NCBI RefSeq assembly: GCF_024584705.1
Contig: NZ_CP097384.1
Location: 1,612,001 to 1,676,000 of the forward strand
Direction: 5' to 3'
DNA: 64,000 bases
Source: Blastopirellula sp. J2-11
GTDB taxonomy: Bacteria > Planctomycetota > Planctomycetia > Pirellulales > Pirellulaceae
Shown: positions 16,687-24,059 of the stretch, piece after piece
How the letters are laid out: the number at the start of each line of letters is the position of its first letter
Numbering within the stretch: position 1 is the first letter of the stretch
Program-made: the position numbers and the translations under genes
Notes under the pieces: model-generated
The model's input: only the letters and a program-made list of their open reading frames with translations
Told to the model about the DNA's origin: nothing
The model's database searches: none

Positions 16687-17604
16687 TTAGACGCGAGCCA
16701 CCGCCGCGGCGCGGCGTTTGATCATAGTGATCGTTGCGCCCTCGCTGTCAAAAGTCGCTTCGTCCATAAAGGCTTGCATCAGCACCAGACCGCGATTTCC
16801 CAATTTGTCGAGCGCTTGCGGATCGTTCGGTTCAGGGATCGATGCGATATCCATGCCGGGACCTTCATGGCGAATGACGAACGATCCTTCGTCTCGGCTG
16901 AGACTGGCTTGGACATGCAGCACGCGCGACGCGTAAGGTTCGCTGGCGCGACGCTGCTCGACCAGCGCAATCGCTTCGGGGTGATCCAGTTGCAGTGATT
17001 CGAGCTGATCCAGATCCAGCTCTAGGTTGCCGCGGTAGTAGGCGCTGAATAACGCGCCTTCGAGCGCCATGCCGAGACGAACCTGATTGCTCGCTTCGCA
17101 CAAACCCATGCTGCCGGCGATCTGCTGCATCATTTCGACCAGACGTTCGCACAAGACAGGATCATTGGTCAGGCGAAACTCAAAATCGGCCTTGGTCATC
17201 GCCTGGGTCAGACGTTCGTAATTGCGCTCGGCGGCGCACATCGCGCGCACCTGTTGCACCGTGGAGACGAGACGTTCGGCCAAGTGCGTTTTCGGCACGT
17301 AGCAAGCGGCGCCTTGCTGGAGCGCTTCGACGGCGAGTTCCTCGCTGCCGTGCGCGGTGGTCAGAACGACCGGAATCTGGGGATAGACCGACTGCATGCG
17401 GTTGACCAGTTCTAGCCCGTTCATTTCGGGCATGTTCAGGTCGGTCACGACGACGTCGACTTCGTCCGATATGTTTTGTAGCAATTCCAGGGCCGCCAGA
17501 CCGTTGGTCGCTTTCGCAATTTTATTTTGCGGGTCCTTTTTCAAGATTCCTTCTAATAGAACCAAGTCGACCGGGGTGTCGTCGACGATCAAAACGGTCG
17601 GCAT
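16687..17604 (-). CDS. Response regulator fused to an RsbW-like ATPase domain
   Basis: 305 residues starting at ATG 17604, preceded by TAAGGAGA at good spacing; a longer frame to 17643 is less likely. The N-terminal receiver (1-120) has the acidic pair in VLIVDDTP, phosphoacceptor D55 (VVVTDLNMPEMNG), T83 and K105. After a helical region the C-terminus (about 170-305) is a GHKL ATPase of the anti-sigma kinase type: HEGPGMDIASIPEPN, KLGNRGLVLMQAFMD and TITMIKR. Such proteins can phosphorylate STAS antagonists or bind a sigma factor, so phosphorylation of D55 may control a partner-switching pathway. It sits 21 bp upstream of the hybrid kinase, in the same transcript. No sigma factor or STAS partner is encoded in the window. 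Confidence 0.85.
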   Translation of the reverse strand: MPTVLIVDDTPVDLVLLEGILKKDPQNKIAKATNGLAALELLQNISDEVDVVVTDLNMPEMNGLELVNRMQSVYPQIPVVLTTAHGSEELAVEALQQGAACYVPKTHLAERLVSTVQQVRAMCAAERNYERLTQAMTKADFEFRLTNDPVLCERLVEMMQQIAGSMGLCEASNQVRLGMALEGALFSAYYRGNLELDLDQLESLQLDHPEAIALVEQRRASEPYASRVLHVQASLSRDEGSFVIRHEGPGMDIASIPEPNDPQALDKLGNRGLVLMQAFMDEATFDSEGATITMIKRRAAAVARV

Positions 17605-17706
17605 TGTGAGAGTCTCCTTAGAAATTGGCGCAAGCTTCGCCATTTTTTTTCTGGATTAGGCGATAGATAGCAAACTTGCCGATGTCGCAAGTCCTTCCGC
17701 CGATCC

Positions 17707-17720
17707 CTCTTTATAAAGAG
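17707..17720. repeat. 14-bp perfect palindrome, possible operator
   Basis: CTCTTTATAAAGAG, perfectly self-complementary, about 100 bp upstream of the response-regulator start codon. Symmetric AT-centred sites of this size are often bound by dimeric regulators. No second copy was noticed by eye in this intergenic region. Confidence 0.35.
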
Positions 17721-17959
17721 CGGATGTTAAAGAACGGCGTAGATCGGGTGGGAAAATCGTCGCGATTTGGGGGGGGAATGCGGCGGGAGAATTGCCGTGA
17801 TGATCCGAGTCGGGTTGACTTTGACGGCTCACTCGCAACAATGCGTAGCCCGATCGCAATATTCGCAAATTTGGTCTACAGCAGACCGAAGAATATTGCC
17901 GATCAGGGAACTTGTCGCTTAGCAAAGCCTAGCGGGTTTTGCCGGGTAGACTAAAATAG

Positions 17960-18147
17960 GAAAAGAAGCCTTCGGTGCATTATCCGGCAGAGGGACCAAT
18001 TTTTTGCGAGGGCCGGACTCATCAACGGCTAGTGCAAGTGCACGCCAGAGTTTCGCCCGTCTCGCAGCGACTCCACTCGTCGCATCTTGACCGAAGGTTT
18101 TCTTATATTTCTGAGCCGCCGTGCTGCTTGCAGCCGGCGGTTTTTTT
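17960..18147 (+). ncRNA. Candidate structured non-coding RNA with intrinsic terminator
   Basis: A closing helix CCTTCGGT (17969-17976) / ACCGAAGG (18090-18097) encloses three independent perfect-stem hairpins: CCGGC/GCCGG (17984-17988 with 18012-18016); ACTC, GGC, GTGCA / TGCAC, GCC, GAGT (18017-18051); and GCGAC/GTCGC (18067-18083). This makes a multi-branch junction. The closing helix extends further with A/G on the left and T/C on the right. A TAAAAT box at 17952-17957 lies just upstream without a clear -35. The RNA ends in the terminator at 18116-18147. No reading frame fits. It matches no class I can recall (not 6S, SRP, RNase P, tmRNA or a familiar riboswitch), but I cannot search. It could be a trans-acting RNA or a leader for the small frame downstream. 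Confidence 0.55.
18116..18147 (+). terminator. Intrinsic terminator
   Basis: CCGCCG, a bulged T, GCTGC, a TT loop, GCAGC, CGGCGG, then seven T. This is an 11-bp GC-rich stem with one bulge and a textbook U-tract, on the plus strand. There is no plus-strand protein gene for 4 kb upstream, so it must end a non-coding transcript. Confidence 0.85.
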
Positions 18148-18230
18148 ATGACCTACAGTTGGATTGGCGGTGGCCGATTGGTCACCCTCCTCATCACCTC
18201 GCCTTGGGCGATTGATCTGCGAGAAATCCA

Positions 18231-18311
18231 ATGCACCAAGCGTATGTCTTCGTCTTATTAGCAATCTGCTTCGCCGTTGGCAGTTTTGTCGCGCAGTTTT
18301 GCGTCAACTAA
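18231..18311 (+). CDS. Possible 26-residue membrane microprotein
   Basis: ATG to TAA with the product MHQAYVFVLLAICFAVGSFV followed by AQFCVN. This is essentially one hydrophobic helix with a polar C-terminus. A weak GCGAGAA precedes the start. It lies 84 bp after the terminator of the candidate RNA and converges on the molybdoenzyme gene. A frame this short with one hydrophobic helix can occur by chance, so the call is tentative. Confidence 0.3.
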   Translation: MHQAYVFVLLAICFAVGSFVAQFCVN

Positions 18312-18326
18312 CAAGCGTTACGACCC

Positions 18327-18992
18327 CTAGTACCCGAATCGCTCTTCGGTCCAGGGATCGCCGTGGTTGTGATATCCGCCGCGCTCCCAGTAGCCCGGCT
18401 TGTCGCTGGCTGTTAATTCAATACCTCGGATCCACTTGGCGCTCTTCCATGCGTAGAGACGCGGCACCATGCCGCGTACCGGTCCGCCGTGGTCGGCGTT
18501 GATCTCCACGCCGTCATGCTTGTCGGCCAGCAATGCGTCTTCCGCGAGAAAGTCCTCGAGCGGCAAATTGGTAGTCCAGCCGTTGTCGTAGGCGTGGCAG
18601 AGGACATACTTCGCTTCGGGCTTGATCCCGGCGAGTTGCAAGAGAGTCTGCGTCGCGACTCCTTCCCAGACGTTGCTCAAGCGTGACCAGCGCGTGACGC
18701 AATGAAAGTCGGCGAAAACTTTGCAGCGCGGCAGCGCTTGAAATTCGTCCCAGGTCAGCGTTACTTCGCGTTCGACCAGGCCAAAGATTTTCAGCCGCCA
18801 TTTTTCGGTTGGCACATCCGGCACGATCGACGCGTGCAAGATCGGCCATTTGCGCGTCCGCGATTGGCCCGGCGGGATTCGCTCGTCCCGCTGCGTGTCG
18901 GGGCTGATAATGACGTTTTCTTCTGTGACTTCTTCCGGCTTCCGAGGTTCGCCGGGTTGGTATTTGGCGCGGTCGTGTTCCGATTCAAACAT
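18327..18992 (-). CDS. Sulfite oxidase-like molybdopterin oxidoreductase
   Basis: 221 residues without a signal peptide, the size of the compact cytoplasmic sulfite-oxidase-like family. The molybdenum ligand is C98 in FHCVTRWSR. The family pattern continues with WEGVATQTLL, YDNGWTTNLPLEDFL, HGGPVRGMVPRLYAWKSAKW and a C-terminal aromatic GYWERGGYHNHGDPW. No heme or dimerisation domain is present, so an external redox partner is needed. Substrate unknown; the family reduces or oxidises sulfoxide- or sulfite-like compounds. First of the minus-strand genes read right to left as far as 21398; 120 bp separate it from the small membrane protein upstream. Confidence 0.88.
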   Translation of the reverse strand: MFESEHDRAKYQPGEPRKPEEVTEENVIISPDTQRDERIPPGQSRTRKWPILHASIVPDVPTEKWRLKIFGLVEREVTLTWDEFQALPRCKVFADFHCVTRWSRLSNVWEGVATQTLLQLAGIKPEAKYVLCHAYDNGWTTNLPLEDFLAEDALLADKHDGVEINADHGGPVRGMVPRLYAWKSAKWIRGIELTASDKPGYWERGGYHNHGDPWTEERFGY

Positions 18993-19112
18993 ACAGGTAC
19001 CAAGGAAAATAGGAAGAATGCTGCAGCGTCTACTCGATTGTATCGACGCCGAGAGAATCGACCAATCTCGCCCCCACTTGAGATCGGCGGTCGCCAGCGA
19101 AATGGACTGTGA

Positions 19113-19394
19113 TTACGCGGTTCGGCGACTCTTCGACCACAGCAGCACGAGCCAGAACGTAAGAAACGTCATTGTGCAGCCAAGTACGAGCAACGGGCGG
19201 CGAATGTCAAAGCGATCAGCCGCTTCCCCACCAAGATTGAGGAATACGCCTACGGCAAGGAAGATTCCCCAGGCGACCAGCGCGGCGATGATCAGCCCCA
19301 TCAGCTTCCACGAGCCAGGCGTCGTTTGCAAACGAGCCGGTTGGTCGGGCGGCGGCGGAACTTGTGCGTCGGGATTAGTAGTCGGAGGTTCCAT
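19113..19394 (-). CDS. Small two-helix membrane protein
   Basis: 93 residues: a Pro-rich N-terminus (PDAQVPPPPDQPAR), two membrane helices (LMGLIIAALVAWGIFLAVG and LVLGCTMTFLTFWLVLLW) and a basic end. It overlaps the 3' end of the radical SAM gene by 20 bp, so the two are probably co-translated. Not recognised; no functional motif. Confidence 0.65.
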   Translation of the reverse strand: MEPPTTNPDAQVPPPPDQPARLQTTPGSWKLMGLIIAALVAWGIFLAVGVFLNLGGEAADRFDIRRPLLVLGCTMTFLTFWLVLLWSKSRRTA

Positions 19395-20244
19395 AGTACG
19401 CTTCGGCGGTAAGGCCCGTTTTGTCTTGAACCATTTTTACGATCCGATCGACTTCGGCGTCACTGATCGGCGCCACAAAGCCTTCGGCAGGTCGACGCGC
19501 GACGGTATAAATTTGGATCAGTTTCAAGGTTCCGCCGGCGGCCGTCACATCTCGTAGTCGCTGACAATAGGCGATCAGTTCGGCATCGCTGGGACCAACT
19601 CCGTTAACCTTCATAAACAAGGTCTGAATCACCAGCGGGCGAACTTGGGCAGCGGCGGCGATATTGTCGAGTACGCGCTGGAAGGGGACCTTCGTCCGCT
19701 CGATTAGGTGGTAGTAGTCTTCGGTCCCGGCGTCGAGCTTCGCCCAGATCTCACCGTTGTTGGCGTCCAGCACTTCCAGACCTCGCTGGACGACGTCGCG
19801 ATGGAACATTGACGCATTGGTGATGAGCACCATTTTGACGTCATGCATGCCGTGCTGACGTTTGATTTCGGCGGTGCGTCCGACCAACTCGTCAAAGTTG
19901 CGATAGGTGGTCGGCTCGCCATCTCCGCTGAAGGCGATATCGTTGATGCGACGCAAATTTTTGGGCGTTTCGGCGAACTTGGGGGTCGCCCAAATCTCGC
20001 CGGAAGCAGCCAACTGCAACATCTCGTCGACTTCGTGGAAATATCGCTCGGTTTCGACAAAGCGCGTTTCGCTTTCTTCGCGACGATTGACCTGACAATA
20101 AATGCAATCGAAGTTGCAGATCTTGTCAGGGTTCAGGTTCACGCCGACCGACAACCCGCGACTGCGCCGCGAGAGAACGGGATAGACAAATTTGTTGTCG
20201 TCAAAACTGCGCTGATGCAGCGTATGCAGCCGATGCGTCGTCAT
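19375..20244 (-). CDS. Radical SAM protein
   Basis: 289 residues. The 4Fe-4S site is the canonical CxxxCxxC, C43-C47-C50 in KICNFDCIYCQ, followed by an SAM-binding GEP-like element (IAFSGDGEPTTY) and the rest of a partial TIM barrel (VKMVLITNASM, IWAKLDAGTEDY, VIQTLFMKVNGVGP). No extra C-terminal iron-sulfur cluster or SPASM Cys set is visible, so a single-cluster enzyme. Substrate unknown; similar short proteins are annotated only as radical SAM. Encoded 11 bp downstream of a MarR regulator and overlapping the small membrane protein gene, which suggests a short operon under MarR control. Confidence 0.88.
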   Translation of the reverse strand: MTTHRLHTLHQRSFDDNKFVYPVLSRRSRGLSVGVNLNPDKICNFDCIYCQVNRREESETRFVETERYFHEVDEMLQLAASGEIWATPKFAETPKNLRRINDIAFSGDGEPTTYRNFDELVGRTAEIKRQHGMHDVKMVLITNASMFHRDVVQRGLEVLDANNGEIWAKLDAGTEDYYHLIERTKVPFQRVLDNIAAAAQVRPLVIQTLFMKVNGVGPSDAELIAYCQRLRDVTAAGGTLKLIQIYTVARRPAEGFVAPISDAEVDRIVKMVQDKTGLTAEAYYGTSDY

Positions 20245-20255
20245 GCAAATTAGCG

Positions 20256-20762
20256 TTAGTCGATGGGTGTGGTCGCTTTGGTAGGCCCAGTTGGCGCGAC
20301 CAAAGCATCCGTCGGGACAGGCCCCAACACGTTCTCTCCCATGTTATCACGCATCAGCGACAAAGTGCGGCGCATCACTTCCAGATCTTCTTCCGGAATG
20401 CCGACAATCGCTCGGGCACGGACCGATAACGCACAGTTGACCATTTGTTCCCAAACGGGCTGCACCTTGTCCGTTGCGCGGATGATTTTCTTGCGTCGAT
20501 CGCAAGGATCGGTTTCGCGCGTGATCCAGCCATCTCGCTCCATACGGTCGATCACGCCCACCAAAGTCGGCGCTTCGATCCGCATTTGCTCGGCTAGTTC
20601 GCTTTGCGTGATCTCTCCATGATAAGAGAGCCAGGCCAGCACTTCCCACTGGCGATAGGTGATTCCATGCGCTGATAACTCTTCGTTCATCGCGCGCGAG
20701 AGCATATGTCCGGTCGAGAAAATCCAGTACCCGACGCTCTTTTCAAAATCAAAACGTATCAT
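20256..20762 (-). CDS. MarR family transcriptional regulator
   Basis: 168 residues with the MarR winged helix: dimerisation helix GYWIFSTGHMLSRAMNEEL, ITYRQWEVLAWLSYHGEITQ, recognition helix region ELAEQMRIEAPTLVGVIDRM, wing DGWITRETDPCDRRKKII, and a C-terminal dimer helix. AGGAG lies 9 bp before the start. A Pro/Thr-rich C-terminal tail of about 25 residues is unusual. It is the first gene of the run that includes the radical SAM gene and may autoregulate from 20763-20837, though I see no clear palindrome there. Ligand unknown. Confidence 0.88.
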   Translation of the reverse strand: MIRFDFEKSVGYWIFSTGHMLSRAMNEELSAHGITYRQWEVLAWLSYHGEITQSELAEQMRIEAPTLVGVIDRMERDGWITRETDPCDRRKKIIRATDKVQPVWEQMVNCALSVRARAIVGIPEEDLEVMRRTLSLMRDNMGENVLGPVPTDALVAPTGPTKATTPID

Positions 20763-20837
20763 GCTGATAGACTCCTGGCCGTTTCCCCAGCTTTGTATTC
20801 TAGCGAACAGATCGAAAGATGCGAATAAACATAATTA

Positions 20838-21398
20838 CTACCCAAACGCTTCTTGCAGGCAGTAATCAAATAACAGCCGCCATTCCTCGGCAGCGGTGCG
20901 AATAAGGATTTCTTGGTTGGAAGTTCGGCCCTGAGCGACAGCTTCGCAGCCGTCCACCATCGCGATCGGGTCCCAGTCGACACCCGAAGCGAGAAATTGG
21001 GTCGCCGCATCCAGTGGTCCGCCAGAAGTGATCTTTGCTGCATTCGCAGCTAAGTCTTGCATGATTGGGTGCCGTCCGACTCGACGGAACCAATATTTTG
21101 CGTTCCCGTAGTCAGGCTCGCGGCGGTGCATCATCGCATGCCAGTAACTGCCTGAACTGGACGGAAGGTTTTGACTTATTTCGTGAGATTCTTCCAAATA
21201 GTTGTAGAGGAGCCAGATTCCGGCCAAACATGCATCTGCCATCTCGCGATTGCGGATTGGCCGTCCTCCAGCCAGATCGTCATGCTGTAAACGGGAAAGT
21301 TCGTCGCGAACCGAAAGATTCGGGGAGCCAGGGCCGAGAGGAGCGGCAGGCGCCGTTTTAATTAACCTGGCAATCGTTTCGGGATACGAAGTTTGCAT
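20838..21398 (-). CDS. Hypothetical protein with an HRREPDYGNAKYWFRRVG signature
   Basis: 186 residues, soluble, no signal peptide. The central block (HAMMHRREPDYGNAKYWFRRVG then RHPIMQDL) is unusually rich in His, Arg, Trp and Tyr and looks like a conserved catalytic or binding segment. The ends are helical (ADACLAGIWLLYNYLEESHE; LIRTAAEEWRLLFDYCLQEAFG). I recall similar uncharacterised proteins in other bacteria but cannot name a function. Encoded 75 bp upstream of the MarR gene on the same strand; divergent from the S1 gene. Confidence 0.65.
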   Translation of the reverse strand: MQTSYPETIARLIKTAPAAPLGPGSPNLSVRDELSRLQHDDLAGGRPIRNREMADACLAGIWLLYNYLEESHEISQNLPSSSGSYWHAMMHRREPDYGNAKYWFRRVGRHPIMQDLAANAAKITSGGPLDAATQFLASGVDWDPIAMVDGCEAVAQGRTSNQEILIRTAAEEWRLLFDYCLQEAFG

Positions 21399-21577
21399 GA
21401 TCGAAAGATCGCATTGGATAAGTGCAAATCGGAGTCAGTCTATACTACTGTTTTTTCAACACCATCGGAAACCCTACCCAGCGGTGGGCTCCGTTGATAA
21501 ACTAAATTCCTTATCGGTCTTTACGCAGAGACCTGACGGGAACGCCGTTTCCTCTTCTCGATACGGAAATAGTTGAT

Positions 21578-23188
21578 ATGTCTGTTGATCCCAATCAGGA
21601 TCCGCAAGCCCAGCCGGAAACCCCTGCCGACGCTGCAACCCCGACCACTCCCGAAAGCACCGCTTCTTCTCCGGAAGGCTCCGTCCCAGCAGCAGCGTCT
21701 GACGACGCCGATTCGCCCAAGCGAAAATTGCTGATCGGATCGCAACGAGACGAAGATAAGCCGACGCCTGCCGCGCAGCCGGCGCCGTCAACGATGGGAC
21801 GTCCACAACGCCCAGAGAAGCCGAAACCGCCTAAGTCGGAAGAGGAAGATGATCCGACGGCGATTCCGGACGATCTCTCCTCGCTCGAATCTGAGCCGGA
21901 AATGGATCGGCTTCCCGTTTCTTCCGATGGTCGCGTCGCCGTACCAAATCGTCGCCAGAAATTAGACGATATCGAACGCGAAGTCGAAGCGGCCCTGGGC
22001 GGCTTATCGCTCGACGAGATGATCACCAGCGAAAAAGCGATGCAAGGGATCTCGGGCAAGACGCTCGAAGTCGATAGTCGTTTGAATGCGACCGTCGCTC
22101 GCGTGCATCGCGAAGAGGTCTTTATTGACCTTCCCGGCCAAAATCAAGGTTTCGTTTCGCTGCGATCCTTTGTCGTCCCCCCCGAGATCGGCGCCAAACT
22201 GGAAGTCGTGATCATCAAATATGATCGCGAGCAAGGGCTTTACGAAGCGCTTGTTCCCGGTTCCTCGGTCTCCGTCGTCGATTGGGGCGATCTGAAAGAA
22301 GGGATCCTGGTCGACGCCGTCGTCGACGGAGTAAACAAAGGGGGCCTTGAGTGCGCCGTCGGTCAGGCACGCGGGTTCATCCCGGCCAGTCAGATCGCGC
22401 CGCATCACGTCACCAAGATGGATGACTATCTTGGTCAGAAGTTGCAGTGCCTGGTGACCGAGGCGAATCCCGATCGCCGCAACTTGGTGCTCAGCGCCAG
22501 AGCGGTCGCCGAAAAGGCGAAAGAAGATAGCCGCAAAGAAACGATGGTCTCGCTGCAAGTGGGCCAGATGCGGGACGGCACCGTCACGCGACTGCAAGAC
22601 TTTGGTGCGTTTGTCGACATCGGCGGCGTGGATGGACTGGTCCACGTCAGCCAAATCAGTTGGGATCGAGTCAAGCATCCTAGCGACGCGCTCAGTGAAG
22701 GTCAGGCGGTTCGCGTTAAAGTGACCAAGATCGATCCCGAGACCGGCAAGATCGGTCTTTCGATTCGGGACACGTTGGAGAACCCCTGGCAAAAAATCGC
22801 CGAGGAATTTTCGGTCGGCGCAATCGTCAACGGCAAAGTCACCAAGATCATGGATTTTGGCGCGTTTGTCGAAATCGCTCCGGGGATCGAAGGCCTGATT
22901 CACGTATCGGAAGTGAGCCACAACCGGGTCAGCCGAATCGAGTCGGTCCTTAAAGCAGGCGAAAAAGTCGATGTAAAAGTGGTTAACATCGACAAAGAAA
23001 AGCGACGCATCGGTCTCTCGATCAAGGCGCTTGCCCCGGCCCCGGCTTCGAAGTCCGGCGGCAAGAAAAAGGACGAAGAAGAATACGATGTCGATCGCGC
23101 GTTGAAGGTCAAACCGACCGCCAGCGAGCTCAAAGGTGGCATCGTCAACGAACAAAGCGAAGGCTCGAAATTCGGCCTGAAGTGGTAG
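21578..23188 (+). CDS. S1 RNA-binding domain protein, ribosomal protein S1-like
   Basis: 536 residues. A low-complexity acidic Pro/Thr/Ser N-terminus of about 150 residues precedes four S1 (OB-fold) domains: about 155-225, 240-310, then two close copies, GTVTRLQDFGAFVDIGGVDG and GKVTKIMDFGAFVEIAPGIEG, each followed by GLxHVSQ/E and GLSIR/K. A basic tail (SGGKKKDEEEYD) ends it. It should bind single-stranded RNA in translation. Bacterial S1 has up to six domains; four plus a disordered N-terminus suggests the planctomycete S1 homologue or a paralogue acting in RNA turnover. A strong terminator follows. Confidence 0.85.
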   Translation: MSVDPNQDPQAQPETPADAATPTTPESTASSPEGSVPAAASDDADSPKRKLLIGSQRDEDKPTPAAQPAPSTMGRPQRPEKPKPPKSEEEDDPTAIPDDLSSLESEPEMDRLPVSSDGRVAVPNRRQKLDDIEREVEAALGGLSLDEMITSEKAMQGISGKTLEVDSRLNATVARVHREEVFIDLPGQNQGFVSLRSFVVPPEIGAKLEVVIIKYDREQGLYEALVPGSSVSVVDWGDLKEGILVDAVVDGVNKGGLECAVGQARGFIPASQIAPHHVTKMDDYLGQKLQCLVTEANPDRRNLVLSARAVAEKAKEDSRKETMVSLQVGQMRDGTVTRLQDFGAFVDIGGVDGLVHVSQISWDRVKHPSDALSEGQAVRVKVTKIDPETGKIGLSIRDTLENPWQKIAEEFSVGAIVNGKVTKIMDFGAFVEIAPGIEGLIHVSEVSHNRVSRIESVLKAGEKVDVKVVNIDKEKRRIGLSIKALAPAPASKSGGKKKDEEEYDVDRALKVKPTASELKGGIVNEQSEGSKFGLKW

Positions 23189-23221
23189 TTCGCACGTCCG
23201 TTATTGTTTAAAAATCGCAAG

Positions 23222-23255
23222 GGCCGCCTTTACTAAAAGGCGGCCTTTTCTTCTT
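23222..23255 (+). terminator. Intrinsic terminator after the S1 gene
   Basis: GGCCGCCTTT, loop ACTA, AAAGGCGGCC, then TTTTCTTCTT. A perfect 10-bp stem 33 bp after the S1 stop codon. The stem's A/T flanks mean it could also work in the reverse direction, for transcripts entering from the marC side. Confidence 0.9.
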
Positions 23256-23261
23256 CATAGC

Positions 23262-23345
23262 CCGCTGCGCGAGCGAGGGAAATCGCTCGGCGATTCAAAG
23301 GCCGATCGAATTAGCCAACCGCTATTTTCCTCGCTCGCGCAGCGG
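23262..23345. repeat. 84-bp element bounded by a perfect 17-bp inverted repeat
   Basis: Left arm 23262-23278 (CCGCTGCGCGAGCGAGG), right arm 23329-23345, exactly reverse-complementary; GAAAT on the left and ATTTTC on the right extend the pairing with one bulge. The interior holds a second hairpin (AATCG ctcgg CGATT, 23281-23295). It lies in the gap between convergent genes, right after a functional terminator, so it is not needed for termination. This is the layout of REP/BIME-like or small MITE-like elements. No target duplication is evident. Confidence 0.6.
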
Positions 23346-23378
23346 ACTAAGAAGAGTGAGACGCGATCAGCAACGGCG

Positions 23379-23987
23379 CTAACTCCACAACTGCTGCACC
23401 GCTTCTACGCAGTTCTCGGTTGCCAGGGCGCAGAGCAGCAAGCCCATCACCTTTACGATGATCATGCCGCCGGTATCGCCGATGAGGCGATGAATCGGAT
23501 TGGCCGCGAGCATCAAGACGTATGTTAGCCCGAGTACGACGACCAGAGTTATGGCGGTCACCGCTTGTTCGAGCACGGTAAAGCGATGATTGTCGGTTAG
23601 AATCACGACGGCCAGGATGGAACCGGGACTTGCGATCGAAGGGAGCGCCAGGGGAAAAACAGCGACGTCATGTCCCGCTTCCGGCTTTGGCGCTTCGACG
23701 GCTGGACCGACGCCAAAGACCATTTGCAGTCCCAGGAGAAACAAGATCAGCCCGCCTGCTAACTGAAATGACTCGAGCCGAACGTCGAGCGCGCCGAGGA
23801 CAAACTGACCCAGCACCAAAAAAGCCAGCAGCACAGCGCCGCCGATCAAGGTCGCTTTGAGCGCAATGCGCGGCCGATCTTCCCTGGGCGACTTGCCGGT
23901 CACGCCGACGAAGATTGAGAGCGTGCCGATTGGATCGATTGTCGCAATCAACAGAAGAAATTCGCCAAATAGTAGCTCGAAGTTCAT
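23379..23987 (-). CDS. MarC family integral membrane protein
   Basis: 202 residues, six predicted membrane helices. The N-terminal signature FLLLIATIDPIGTLSIFVGV and the middle PLALPSIASPGSILAVVIL match the MarC/UPF0056 family, whose transport substrate is not established. Ends CVEAVQQLW. Single gene; its 3' end faces the palindromic element and the S1 terminator. 72 bp separate its start from the stop of the giant cytochrome gene on the same strand. Confidence 0.88.
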   Translation of the reverse strand: MNFELLFGEFLLLIATIDPIGTLSIFVGVTGKSPREDRPRIALKATLIGGAVLLAFLVLGQFVLGALDVRLESFQLAGGLILFLLGLQMVFGVGPAVEAPKPEAGHDVAVFPLALPSIASPGSILAVVILTDNHRFTVLEQAVTAITLVVVLGLTYVLMLAANPIHRLIGDTGGMIIVKVMGLLLCALATENCVEAVQQLWS

Positions 23988-24059
23988 GCCGCTCGGTTTC
24001 GCTAAAAATCCTTGTTCACGTGGGTGACTTGCAAGGATAGCTTACCGCTCGCGCGCCGA

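Larger units (their letters stand above)
17605..18326. other. Intergenic region upstream of the response regulator
   Basis: About 720 bp. It contains the minus-strand promoter region of the two-component pair (unlocated), a 14-bp palindrome CTCTTTATAAAGAG at 17707-17720, a small hairpin at 17871-17889, the candidate structured RNA at about 17960-18147 and a possible 26-codon gene at 18231-18311. Longer frames in 17676-17954 lack ribosome sites and protein-like content. Confidence 0.6.

Noticed and set aside
18149-18262. Plus-strand frame beginning right after the terminator T-run
   Set aside because: No ribosome site, odd composition, and it overlaps the better small frame at 18231.
22004-23155. 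383-residue minus-strand open frame
   Set aside because: Antisense to the S1 domains, which are unmistakable on the plus strand.
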